Of a stretch of DNA of 7,141 bases, positions 1 through 5,235 are shown piece by piece (the stretch's first letter is position 1; each line of letters starts with the position of its first letter). The stretch is from Chlorobiota bacterium. GTDB lineage: Bacteria > Bacteroidota > Bacteroidia > Flavobacteriales > Flavobacteriaceae. The stretch spans positions 1 to 7,141 of the forward strand of contig JAADHG010000197.1 in the NCBI GenBank assembly GCA_013151975.1, read 5' to 3'. The notes below the pieces were generated by a model, which saw only the letters and a program-made list of their open reading frames with translations, was not told where the DNA came from and ran no database searches. The position numbers and the translations under genes were made by a program.

Positions 1-91
1 AATGGTGGCGTCATTAATATGAGGAATGCTCACAAATTAATTGTACATTTTTCGTGACCAGAACATGTACATTTTCTCATGACCAGTGACA
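1..91 (-). mobile_element. Terminal segment of an IS21-like insertion sequence (runs off the left edge)
   Basis: Two imperfect direct repeats lie at 42-61 and 66-86. Both start TGTACATTTT and end TGACCAG, and the segment finishes with GTGACA at 91. Read on the minus strand it opens TGTCACTGGTCATGA, which has the 5'-TG...CA-3' ends and repeated subterminal motifs typical of the IS21 family. The element would therefore extend leftward out of the window. At base 92 the sequence changes to the coding frame of a DUF1016 gene that lacks its 5' part, which is what an insertion into that gene would leave. No transposase is visible, so the family is inferred from the end structure only. Confidence 0.55.
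42..86. repeat. Pair of subterminal direct repeats (24-bp spacing)
   Basis: The copies at 42-61 and 66-86 share TGTACATTTT and TGACCAG, with small differences in the middle (TCG versus CTCA). Repeated subterminal blocks of this kind are usually transposase-binding sites at insertion-sequence ends. Confidence 0.7.
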
Positions 92-515
92 GAGAAGCGA
101 GAAAGAGTTGGAAGACAAAATTATAGCCAATCTGGAAATGGTTTTAAAAGAGTTTGGTGAAGACTTTGCTTTTTTAGGTAGACAAGTACCAATTAAAATT
201 GAGGGTGAAACAAATTATATTGATATGGTTTTGTTTCATGTGGGTATACCTTGTAAAATTTTAGTTGAGTTAAAAATTGGCAAACTGAATAGTAGAGATG
301 TTGGACAGCTAAATAATTATATTAATTATTACCGCCAAAACAAACAATATGCGTATGAAAAAGACACCATAGGTTTGATTATTTGCCAAGATACAGGAGG
401 AAAAGGAAGAGTTGCATATGCTCTAGGTGGCTTAGAAGAGAAAATTTTTGTGGCGCAGTATAAGGTTAAGTTGCCTAGTGAGGATAAGATTAAAAAGGCG
501 ATAAAGAGTAAATAG
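92..515 (+). pseudogene. 5'-truncated DUF1016 (YhcG-type) PD-(D/E)XK nuclease, C-terminal domain
   Basis: The open frame carries the C-terminal nuclease domain of DUF1016/YhcG proteins. Counting from the TTG at 108, it shows FAFLGRQ (20-26), the metal-binding Asp in YIDM (Asp39), the E-x-K pair in VELK (Glu54, Lys56) and the following GQLN (Gln67). The PD-(D/E)XK core is therefore intact. Full-length members are about 330-370 residues with an N-terminal helical DUF1016_N domain, which is missing here. Family-like codons continue upstream of the TTG (SEKEL, from 96) back to the insertion-sequence junction at 91/92, followed by an in-frame TGA at 87-89. The TTG is thus probably not a natural start. 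YhcG-type proteins are often found near restriction-modification and mobile DNA. This copy is most likely inactive, though a free nuclease domain could still be made from the TTG behind the purine-rich stretch 92-107. Confidence 0.8.
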
Positions 516-551
516 CTATAATGGCAAGACTTTTGCGTTAAATTTTACTTA

Positions 552-595
552 ACAATATAAGAGTAATATTGTAACAATATCACCACAATATTGTT
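552..595. repeat. Two tandem 22-bp palindromes (ACAATAT arms)
   Basis: Units start at 552 and 574. Each is ACAATAT, a 7-base loop, then ATATTGT. The arms are identical in both units while the loops (AAGAGTA and CACCACA) share almost nothing. The second unit's right arm touches the GTCGCC palindrome that follows. The layout fits a repeated operator or protein-binding site, or a stacked hairpin. Confidence 0.75.
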
Positions 596-622
596 GTCGC
601 CTTTTACTTACAGAAGGCGACA
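595..622 (-). repeat. GTCGCC-family palindrome, site 1 (TGTAAGTAA loop class)
   Basis: A perfect 9-bp stem, TGTCGCCTT (595-603) with AAGGCGACA (614-622), encloses a 10-base loop. Read on the minus strand, it matches the palindrome at 6881-6908 at 23 of 28 positions, including the loop core TGTAAGTAA. The stem differs from that copy by a paired T-to-A and A-to-T change that keeps the base pair. Two inverted arms around a short spacer resemble a tyrosine-recombinase crossover site. There is no T-run to make it a conventional terminator. Confidence 0.75.
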
Positions 623-656
623 TAGATTTATTTTATTAGGTTTCTGAAGGCAATAT

Positions 657-685
657 AAAGTAAAAAAGTCTTACTTTTTTACTTT
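657..685. repeat. Perfect 13-bp AT-rich inverted repeat
   Basis: AAAGTAAAAAAGT (657-669) and ACTTTTTTACTTT (673-685) pair perfectly around a 3-base loop. It lies between two convergent genes, so a weak bidirectional terminator is possible, but the stem is too GC-poor for a confident call. Confidence 0.6.
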
Positions 686-729
686 TACTAATTTATCTTG
701 AATTTTTTGTGGATTTCAAAAAATTTAAT

Positions 730-772
730 CCCATAAATGGGTTTACTTCCCAGCCGCAAGCAGCGGGGAAGT
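730..772. repeat. Two adjacent hairpins between convergent genes
   Basis: CCCAT/ATGGG (730-734 and 737-741) is followed by a stronger hairpin: ACTTCC (745-750) pairs with GGAAGT (767-772) and CCGC (754-757) with GCGG (763-766), leaving a 3-base bulge. They stand 35 bases beyond the stop of the minus-strand gene ending at 807. They may end transcription or be the remnant of an IS200/IS605-type end; neither is proven. Confidence 0.5.
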
Positions 773-806
773 TCATTAACGCTTAGATAGTGAATTAAGT
801 ATAAGT

Positions 807-1520
807 TTATATGCAATTTTTAATCTGTATAGATAATCGTCTTAACGCCTTCCACACGGCCTTCGTTCTTAAAGGGTTTGAAGGAGTAGGTGATAGAGAA
901 AAAATTATCCCTTTTGTTTTGTTGACATAATATGAGGTTTTGGTTAAAGAACTTTGAATTTCTTTATAAGGAGGGTTTTTGCTTAATCTTTGGCAAATTT
1001 CATTGACCTTAATATATATTTCAGAAATTTGTATTAAATCTCTCAAATGAGCTTCTATAAAACTACGGCAAAATTTATCATGACGGTTTTCGGACTTAAA
1101 ATTTTTAAAACGGTCTTTTAACTGGCGCATCTTTTCAATAGGTGGTGTGTCTGTATCTATTCTATTTAGTGCATCTAGGGCACCAATTAAATGTTTGAAT
1201 TCTTTTGAGGTTTCTGACAGATTTACAATAAATAGCTTTGCCATCGTCTCATGCCAAAAAAATGCGTTTCCTTCATGGAAGGAAGCTTTTTCAGGGTCTA
1301 AAATAGGTTTTTGTCCCATCATTGCATTAAAATCGCCACTAATGGCAATACTAAAGCCTTCGTCCGGTGGTGGAATATAGTTAGAGGTTTTTGAGAGTTC
1401 GGAATCAACCAATGAATCTAGTTCACATGGACATTCCTTAGCTTCTATGGAAGCAGATGGTGTGAAAATATATACGAAACAGCTAAAAAGTAAAAGTAAA
1501 ACCATAGACAATTTTTGCAT
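807..1520 (-). CDS. Secreted protein of unknown function (237 aa)
   Basis: I chose the ATG at 1520 over one 24 bases upstream because an AAGGGGG ribosome site (1526-1532) sits 5 bases before it. The N-terminus is a Sec signal peptide: MQKLS, a leucine-rich core and a likely cleavage after SIEA (residue 27), leaving KECPCE as the mature start. There is no convincing lipobox. The mature part has five cysteines (30, 32, 151, 176, 236), a Pro-rich patch near residues 50-53, and a mainly helical, charged second half (about 105-185). The cysteines could form disulfides in the periplasm. I do not recognise a family. It stands alone: the next minus-strand gene ends 197 bases upstream, and the downstream side is the palindrome-rich gap. 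The export call is firm; the function is unknown. Confidence 0.75.
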   Translation of the reverse strand: MQKLSMVLLLLFSCFVYIFTPSASIEAKECPCELDSLVDSELSKTSNYIPPPDEGFSIAISGDFNAMMGQKPILDPEKASFHEGNAFFWHETMAKLFIVNLSETSKEFKHLIGALDALNRIDTDTPPIEKMRQLKDRFKNFKSENRHDKFCRSFIEAHLRDLIQISEIYIKVNEICQRLSKNPPYKEIQSSLTKTSYYVNKTKGIIFSLSPTPSNPLRTKAVWKALRRLSIQIKNCI

Positions 1521-1525
1521 GCTAA

Positions 1526-1532
1526 CCCCCTT
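1526..1532 (-). promoter_or_regulatory. Ribosome-binding site fixing the start at 1520
   Basis: AAGGGGG on the minus strand lies 5 bases from the ATG at 1520 and overlaps the short N-terminal extension that the upstream ATG (1544) would add. This makes the downstream ATG the better start. Confidence 0.7.
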
Positions 1533-1717
1533 TTTATATAACATTTTCCTTAATAATTCTTTTATTGGGTGTAATTGCTGGATATGGTGCTTGTTAGTAA
1601 TTAATGATGGATTTACTTATAATAGTGAGATTTGATTGGATATTAATACTTCTTATAATTTAGTATTCTTTCCAAGAAAACTGAATTAGAACCAACCTGT
1701 ATATCTACTATCTTGCA

Positions 1718-2431
1718 TTATTCCTCTCCACTAGCAACGAATGTTTCTATAGTTTCGAAAGTAATAATTTCTCCACGGTTCTCTATTTCATATTTACAAA
1801 TACTTTTAGCAATCCCCATTATTGGCAAGCTTTCGTTTAACCAATATGTGATATAAAGAGGTATCTCAACATCTTCCCCAGTTGTTGCCGAAGTTTTAAC
1901 AACTGTTATTCTTGTAAATAATTTGTGACACTTCATAGGCCATCCGTTTACCAAAAGCGACTCCTTACCAAGATACTCTGCCTTCTTAATATTGAGTATC
2001 TTTATTTTAGTTTCAAAAGAGCTTTCAGTAGAACCTATTGCTTCTAATAAACTTTCTTTGCTAAAAAGGTGTGTTCTGGGAGAAACAACATTTTTCCCAT
2101 TGATTTTCAATGTTACATTTTCTTTGGAAACATTAATAACCTTGCAGTGTTTTTTCCCACTTAAATTTTTGCTTATAGCTATTTGGAAAAAATATTCCAT
2201 TTGGGTATATATACTGCCTTTTGGAATAATATTTGAGTAAACTTCTGTTTCAACCCATTGCCCTGGTTCAAGAGTACTTCGGGCAAGCATGTTTGGAACT
2301 TTCTTTTGTAATTCTTCAAGTTTATTTATACCGATAAATTTTGTATTTGATTGGCAGCTACTCAGCAAGATGCTAAAGATTATAATAAAGTGCTGAGTAA
2401 AGGTTGAAGTTATTATAGTTTTTCTTAACAC
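1718..2431 (-). CDS. Lipoprotein of unknown function (237 aa)
   Basis: The start is a GTG with GAGG (2437-2440) 5 bases upstream, and no ATG fits as well. Residues 1-25 form a lipoprotein signal peptide: basic LRK, a hydrophobic FIIIFSILL stretch and the lipobox L23-S24-S25-C26. Residue +2 is Gln, so by the E. coli Asp rule it would go to the outer membrane. The mature part looks like a beta-rich domain with a GQWVE motif (about 58-62), several alternating strands, and cysteines near the middle and end (CKVI, MKCHK, ICKYE). I do not recognise a Pfam family. Its start lies only 27 bases from the divergent small gene at 2459, so promoters for one or both must overlap coding sequence. Being a secreted lipoprotein is well supported; function is open. 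Confidence 0.78.
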   Translation of the reverse strand: MLRKTIITSTFTQHFIIIFSILLSSCQSNTKFIGINKLEELQKKVPNMLARSTLEPGQWVETEVYSNIIPKGSIYTQMEYFFQIAISKNLSGKKHCKVINVSKENVTLKINGKNVVSPRTHLFSKESLLEAIGSTESSFETKIKILNIKKAEYLGKESLLVNGWPMKCHKLFTRITVVKTSATTGEDVEIPLYITYWLNESLPIMGIAKSICKYEIENRGEIITFETIETFVASGEE

Positions 2432-2436
2432 TTATT

Positions 2437-2440
2437 CCTC
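2437..2440 (-). promoter_or_regulatory. Ribosome-binding site supporting a GTG start
   Basis: GAGG on the minus strand stands 5 bases before the GTG at 2431 and decides the otherwise unclear start of the lipoprotein. Confidence 0.6.
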
Positions 2441-2458
2441 GATAAGGGAGATGTCTTT

Positions 2459-2611
2459 ATGACAAAAGAAGAGTTAGTTGGAACTATTGCTTTTGTAGTG
2501 TGTGCAATGGCTACTTTTACGTTGCTTCAAGGCTATAATGTTGTATTAAAGGCAATAGCAAGTGTTGTTGCCGGAGGGATTGGCAGTATAATTGTTCGAG
2601 TGTTTATGTAA
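2459..2611 (+). CDS. Small membrane protein (50 aa)
   Basis: A 50-codon frame starts at ATG 2459 behind a good ribosome site (AAGGGAG, ending at 2450, 8 bases away) and stops at TAA 2609-2611. The product starts MTKEEL. It then has two hydrophobic segments, about residues 7-23 (VGTIAFVVCAMATFTLL) and 28-46 (rich in Val, Ile, Ala and Gly), separated by the short loop QGYN, and ends with a single Arg near the C-terminus. The glycine-rich second helix suggests tight packing or self-association. Divergent from the lipoprotein gene, with 27 bases between starts. I do not recognise a family; holin-like, regulatory or toxin-like roles are all possible and none is shown. Confidence 0.65.
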   Translation: MTKEELVGTIAFVVCAMATFTLLQGYNVVLKAIASVVAGGIGSIIVRVFM

Positions 2612-2658
2612 ATACAAACATATAGTAAAGTTCATTCAATTACTATTTTTATATCAAG

Positions 2659-2802
2659 TTATAACCTGCTACGTAAAAAACGAGAAAATAATATAAGCAG
2701 AGTAAAAACCACCCCGCCAAGGAAGAGCTCATCACTACCAATCATCAACCCCATTATGGCAGTGCCTACTGGTGCAATCAATGCAAGACCAAATGACCCC
2801 AT
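2659..2802 (-). CDS. Small membrane protein (47 aa)
   Basis: A minus-strand frame runs from ATG 2802 to TAA 2659-2661. The product begins MGSFGLALIAP and has two hydrophobic stretches, about residues 4-22 and 26-43, joined by the turn GSDE. It ends in the basic tail RFLRSRL, giving a positive-inside C-terminus. A weak GAGAG sits about 9 bases before the ATG, and the frame is closed 30 bases upstream by TAG. It lies downstream of the lipoprotein gene 2916-3350 on the same strand, so the two could share a transcript. I do not recognise a family. It is convergent with the 50-residue membrane protein, with 47 bases between their stops. Confidence 0.5.
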   Translation of the reverse strand: MGSFGLALIAPVGTAIMGLMIGSDELFLGGVVFTLLILFSRFLRSRL

Positions 2803-2852
2803 TTCTATAAATCTCTCTATAAAAAAACACTTTAATAACTATTCATACAGCT

Positions 2853-2915
2853 TTATTTCTTTTTATCATCTTTGCTGTCAGAAACTTTATCTTCATCTTC
2901 AGGTGTTTTCAATTT
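2853..2915 (-). other. In-frame charged tail beyond the lipoprotein stop codon
   Basis: Past the TAA of the 2916-3350 gene (2916-2918), the same frame stays open for 20 more codons to a second TAA at 2853-2855. These encode a strongly charged run (KLKTPEDEDKV, then Ser/Asp/Lys, ending KKK), a composition unlike random intergenic AT-rich DNA. The likely reading is a former C-terminal tail cut off by one mutation, for example CAA to TAA. Translational readthrough is a less likely alternative. Confidence 0.5.
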
Positions 2916-3350
2916 TTAATTATTTTCTTGGTACTGCCAACCTCCGCCTATAGAACCAACGCCAGGAACTTTTACTGGGTATGAATAATGACCCATAAAA
3001 GGAGTTTCCCAAGTTTTATTTGTGGTTATTTCGTATATTTCGAGAGGAATCCAACATATAATATTTGTAACTGTATCGAAAGTTGTAAAAAGAAGTCCTT
3101 GAGATAAATTTAGGGGTACAGCCAAGGCATGGTAAAAAATAGCATATGGCTTCTGTTCTACAAAACTTTCAGTAGAGAAAACTAAAGTATTAACCAGGCC
3201 AGAACCAAGTGCCCAAGGAATGTAGTAAACCTTATCTACAGGTATGGCTCGTGCAACAGGGGAAACTTTAACTCTTTTTGGTGTGAGTGAACACCCAAAA
3301 TTAAAGAGACAAAGGAGTAAAGCGGCAAGAAAAATATTATAATTTTTCAT
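2916..3350 (-). CDS. Lipoprotein of unknown function (144 aa), possibly truncated at its C-terminus
   Basis: The ATG at 3350 follows AGGAG (3357-3361) by 6 bases. Residues 1-19 are a lipoprotein signal (MKNYN, then a Leu/Ala-rich core), and Cys20 lies in N-F-G-C. Asn at -3 is unusual for a lipobox, so acylation is likely but not certain. The mature protein has YYIPWALGSGL, a FYHALAVPLNLSQGLLF segment, a FDTVTNIICWIPLEIYE segment and a Gly-rich end (GVGSIGGGWQYQ). These hydrophobic and aromatic stretches suggest membrane contact. I recognise no named family. The same frame continues after the stop into a charged 20-residue tail, so the ancestral protein was probably about 165 residues. A TATAAT lies 29 bases before the start. 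It reads away from the recombinase element, whose left end is 92 bases upstream. Confidence 0.75.
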   Translation of the reverse strand: MKNYNIFLAALLLCLFNFGCSLTPKRVKVSPVARAIPVDKVYYIPWALGSGLVNTLVFSTESFVEQKPYAIFYHALAVPLNLSQGLLFTTFDTVTNIICWIPLEIYEITTNKTWETPFMGHYSYPVKVPGVGSIGGGWQYQENN

Positions 3351-3378
3351 TAATAACTCCTAGCTTTTGGAAGAGCCT

Positions 3379-3384
3379 ATTATA
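3379..3384 (-). promoter_or_regulatory. Likely -10 box for the lipoprotein gene 2916-3350
   Basis: A perfect TATAAT on the minus strand lies 28 bases upstream of the ATG, beyond the AGGAG site. No good -35 hexamer is seen at 16-18 bases, so the promoter may need an activator or be weak. Confidence 0.45.
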
Positions 3385-3441
3385 CAAATTTTCATTTTAC
3401 GCCTATTTTATCCAAAAAAGCAACAACAATATTAGTAAAAT

Positions 3442-3466
3442 CTGTCGCTTTCCATCAGAAAAGGCG
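3442..3466 (-). repeat. Left inverted end, palindrome site 2 (TCTGATGGAA loop class)
   Basis: Read on the minus strand it begins CGCCTTTTCTGATGG and matches 4135-4159 at 24 of 25 positions. The stem arms (GTCGCTTT and AAAGGCGTC) pair imperfectly, with one G-T wobble and one mismatch. Confidence 0.75.
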
Positions 3467-3538
3467 TCATCTCCATTTTCTAGTTTTTTAGAACCCTTAA
3501 TTTTACTGCCCTTTCTTATTACTGGCTTTACACAAAAA

Positions 3539-3573
3539 GCGTCATAATGACGCCTTATTTACAAAAGACGTCA
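3539..3573 (-). repeat. Overlapping palindromes, site 3, upstream of the recombinase gene
   Basis: TGACGCCTT (3548-3556) and AAGACGTCA (3565-3573) pair at 8 of 9 positions around the 8-base spacer ATTTACAA. A second palindrome, GCGTCAT (3539-3545) with ATGACGC (3547-3553), shares the left arm, so the two hairpins exclude each other. On the minus strand the loop reads TGTAAATAA, the class of sites 1 and 5. The right flank TAAGCTAT (3576-3583) also occurs beside site 5. Confidence 0.7.
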
Positions 3574-3586
3574 AGTAAGCTATTAT
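3558..3586 (+). promoter_or_regulatory. Promoter of the recombinase gene, -35 inside the hairpin loop
   Basis: TTTACA (3558-3563) and TATTAT (3581-3586) stand 17 bases apart, each one base from the sigma-70 consensus. The -35 lies wholly in the spacer of palindrome 3 and the hairpin's right arm fills part of the promoter spacer. Transcription would start near 3592-3594, only a few bases before the ATG at 3596. No ribosome site is present, which fits a leaderless message. A recombinase bound at the palindrome would block its own promoter. Confidence 0.55.
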
Positions 3587-3595
3587 GATTATACT

Positions 3596-4123
3596 ATGGC
3601 TTACCAATATAAACGAGAACCACTTACCCAAGATGAAGCTAACCGGCTGGCTAATGCTTGCCACACCCATCAAGAGCGATTGGTGATTTGGGTGTTGCTT
3701 GATACCGGCTTGCGTGTATCAGAGCTTGCCAATCTTAAGAAGGATAATATAGACTGGCAAGCGCACAGGCTCACCGTATACGGCAAGGGTGGCCCTTATG
3801 GAAGTAAAACCAAACGCCGTATAATTCCCCTATCTTCAAGGATACAGCCTTTAATTGAACAACATTTTTCTTTAAACGACAATTTAGGAATACAAAAAAG
3901 GACTATTCAGCGACTTGTTAAGCGAGTAGCGAACGAAGCACAGATAAGCAGAAATGTCACCCCGCATGTTTTACGCCATACTTTTGCAGTGTTAGTAGTT
4001 CAGAAAGGAATATCTTTACCTTCTTTACAGCGCCTTTTAGGGCATGACCGTTTGGTTACTACTGAAATTTATCTCAATCTGTCTCCAGAAGAGGTGATTA
4101 GAGAATTTAAGGAAAAGTGGTGA
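3596..4123 (+). CDS. Small tyrosine recombinase/integrase, catalytic domain only (175 aa)
   Basis: All six catalytic positions of the phage-integrase (tyrosine recombinase) family are visible: Arg40 in TGLRVSEL, Lys64 in the beta-hairpin GKGG, His124 and Arg127 in PHVLRHTF, His150 in LLGHDRL, and the nucleophile Tyr159 in TTEIYLNL. The enzyme would cut and rejoin DNA through a 3'-phosphotyrosine link. XerC/XerD and phage integrases are about 300-400 residues with an N-terminal core-binding domain; here the protein begins directly at the catalytic fold (PLTQDEANRL), as in other short recombinases such as FimB/FimE (about 200 aa). Upstream DNA gives no sign of a lost N-terminal domain, since a promoter and palindrome occupy it. 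The ATG has no ribosome site. Flanking inverted hairpin ends suggest these are its substrates, an inference. Catalytic competence looks intact. Confidence 0.9.
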   Translation: MAYQYKREPLTQDEANRLANACHTHQERLVIWVLLDTGLRVSELANLKKDNIDWQAHRLTVYGKGGPYGSKTKRRIIPLSSRIQPLIEQHFSLNDNLGIQKRTIQRLVKRVANEAQISRNVTPHVLRHTFAVLVVQKGISLPSLQRLLGHDRLVTTEIYLNLSPEEVIREFKEKW

Positions 4124-4134
4124 GGGTAAAAAGC

Positions 4135-4159
4135 CGCCTTTTCTGATGGAAGGCGACAG
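4135..4159 (+). repeat. Right inverted end, palindrome site 4 (TCTGATGGAA loop class)
   Basis: CGCCTT (4135-4140) and AAGGCG (4150-4155) pair perfectly around TTCTGATGG. It starts 12 bases after the recombinase stop and is the inverted partner of 3442-3466. It has no T-run, so a terminator role is unlikely to be the whole explanation. Confidence 0.75.
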
Positions 4160-4219
4160 GAGATATTTTAGAAATAGTTTTGCCTCTTATGTTTTTCTTT
4201 CTACCCTACTTTTGGATGG

Positions 4220-4885
4220 TTACTGTTTTGTACGAAGTGGTATATCTAAATATGAAGAAAGTGTAGTTTTATTTGTTAGGATGTTGTCTTGTATAATCTC
4301 TTTATATAATGTTTTAACCATATTGCTCATGAATTCTTTCGATACTCTCGAAGGTGATTTGAACGGATAGACAAAAAGCATAAAAGTTTGAATTACAGTC
4401 GTAATGTGGTCTTCTAAGATGTACGTTTTTATTTCTTTTCCATTAGAGTCAATAACTTTGGCTGTTAAACGATAATAATCTGTAACTGCAGCTGGTATAA
4501 TAGTAAGGGTTAACCCGCTAATCATACCTAAACATCCAGCTGCTTTGAAATCGCCATAATTAAGCATATCCATTTTAATAGTGTAATCTGTTTGCCTGTT
4601 TTTAACTTTGTCAAGCGTAAAACTACTAAATAGGTTTGCTTCATCTGTCACGAGTTCAACTATATCAAGTAATTCTATTTTGCCTGGAATATTCTCAATC
4701 GGTGATGAATGTGGGTCTCTTGATTGAGTATAAAAGTTAACATCTAAGAAGACAGAGTATTTCTTTTTGTCGGGTGACATTTGAGGCATGGAAGCAATAG
4801 GTGGTAATTTATTTCCTTTAAAACTCGCACACCCTGAGAATATTAATAAAATTATGAAATTAAGGTAAACTCTTTTGCTTTTCAT
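4220..4885 (-). CDS. Lipoprotein of unknown function (221 aa)
   Basis: The ATG at 4885 is preceded by AGGA (4894-4897) at 8 bases. The signal peptide MKSKRVYLNFIILLIFSGC has Cys19 as the acylated residue, followed by Ala, which predicts outer-membrane sorting. The mature N-terminus is Pro/Met-rich (KLPPIASMPQMSPDKK) and probably disordered. The central part contains DYTIKMDML, a Gly-rich hydrophobic run (MISGLTLTIIPAAV), YRLTAKVIDSNGKEIKTYILEDHITT and FVYPFKSP. From memory this order resembles a group of uncharacterised Gram-negative lipoproteins, possibly with an alpha/beta fold like other small outer-membrane lipoproteins; I cannot name the family. The hydrophobic run could be a membrane-associated hairpin. 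It lies just right of the recombinase element (61 bases from its end) on the opposite strand. Confidence 0.78.
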   Translation of the reverse strand: MKSKRVYLNFIILLIFSGCASFKGNKLPPIASMPQMSPDKKKYSVFLDVNFYTQSRDPHSSPIENIPGKIELLDIVELVTDEANLFSSFTLDKVKNRQTDYTIKMDMLNYGDFKAAGCLGMISGLTLTIIPAAVTDYYRLTAKVIDSNGKEIKTYILEDHITTVIQTFMLFVYPFKSPSRVSKEFMSNMVKTLYKEIIQDNILTNKTTLSSYLDIPLRTKQ

Positions 4886-5235
4886 GTTTTATTTCCTATA
4901 CCTTAAAAGTTGCGCGAATTTTTCAAATTCCTTTGAAAGGCTTACACAGTAATGGTTTTCAGATTTAGCAGAAGGTTTATATCCTGAAGCCTTCTGTCCT
5001 CTAAGCTTACTCTATATTATCCTGCCATAGCAAAAGGACATGATGGTAGCAAGTCATTGTATCACCATGGGTTTGATTATACAAATGGTGTTGAGTCAGT
5101 TTAACTTAAATGCGTTCCCAGAGTTGTGGGTTGAAAATTACCCCATGTAAGAGTAGACTTGCAACATAATAATAAAATACGGAATTAATAAACTGTTCAA
5201 AAAATAACAACATAGTTTTACAACGGAGCATGATT
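4886..5235. other. Gene-poor gap with three short inverted repeats
   Basis: No convincing gene lies in these 350 bases. Inverted repeats are TTTCAAA/TTTGAAA (4921-4938, 4-base loop), CAGAAGG/CCTTCTG (4969-4996, 14-base loop) and CACCA plus TTTG pairing with CAAA plus TGGTG (5063-5090). A 37-codon open stretch without a start codon ends near 5103. The right part, about 5105-5220, is AT-rich and should hold the promoter of the downstream gene, but I find no hexamer pair I trust. It also separates the divergent genes 4220-4885 and 5236-5778. Confidence 0.5.
5225..5228 (+). promoter_or_regulatory. Ribosome-binding site pointing to a TTG start at 5236
   Basis: GGAG lies 1 base from the ATG at 5230, too close to serve it, but 7 bases from the in-frame TTG at 5236. 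The TTG start shortens the protein by two residues. Confidence 0.45.

Larger units (their letters stand above)
3442..4159 (+). mobile_element. Compact (718 bp) tyrosine-recombinase element with hairpin inverted ends
   Basis: A single recombinase gene (3596-4123) is enclosed by two 25-bp sequences in opposite orientation, 3442-3466 and 4135-4159, which match at 24 of 25 positions. Each end is itself a palindrome with a TCTGATGGAA-type loop. The left part holds a further palindrome and a promoter; the right end starts 12 bases after the stop codon. Classical DDE or HUH insertion sequences use other enzymes, so this looks like a minimal element moved, inverted or excised by its own tyrosine recombinase. 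I see no obvious target duplication. The gene seems somewhat more GC-rich than its neighbours, consistent with transfer. The exact outer boundary is uncertain by a few bases. Confidence 0.55.

Noticed and set aside
6..14. GGCGTCATT as the right arm of a sixth palindrome
   Set aside because: Only one arm is visible at the window edge and it lies inside the apparent insertion-sequence end; nine bases are too few to count.
108..110. TTG as the true start of a complete 135-residue nuclease
   Set aside because: Family-like codons extend upstream to the insertion junction, the N-terminal domain is missing, and the ribosome signal is only a purine-rich run.
2756..2953. Plus-strand 65-codon frame over 2756-2953
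   Set aside because: It overlaps the small minus-strand membrane protein and the end of the lipoprotein, has no ribosome site, and its composition is not protein-like.
4135..4159. Intrinsic terminator of the recombinase gene
   Set aside because: The stem is suitable but no T-run follows, and an inverted copy lies at the other side of the element, so an end repeat explains it better.
4988..5103. 37-codon open stretch ending in HHGFDYTNGVESV, perhaps a transposase remnant
   Set aside because: No start codon, no ribosome site, and I could not tie it to a family.
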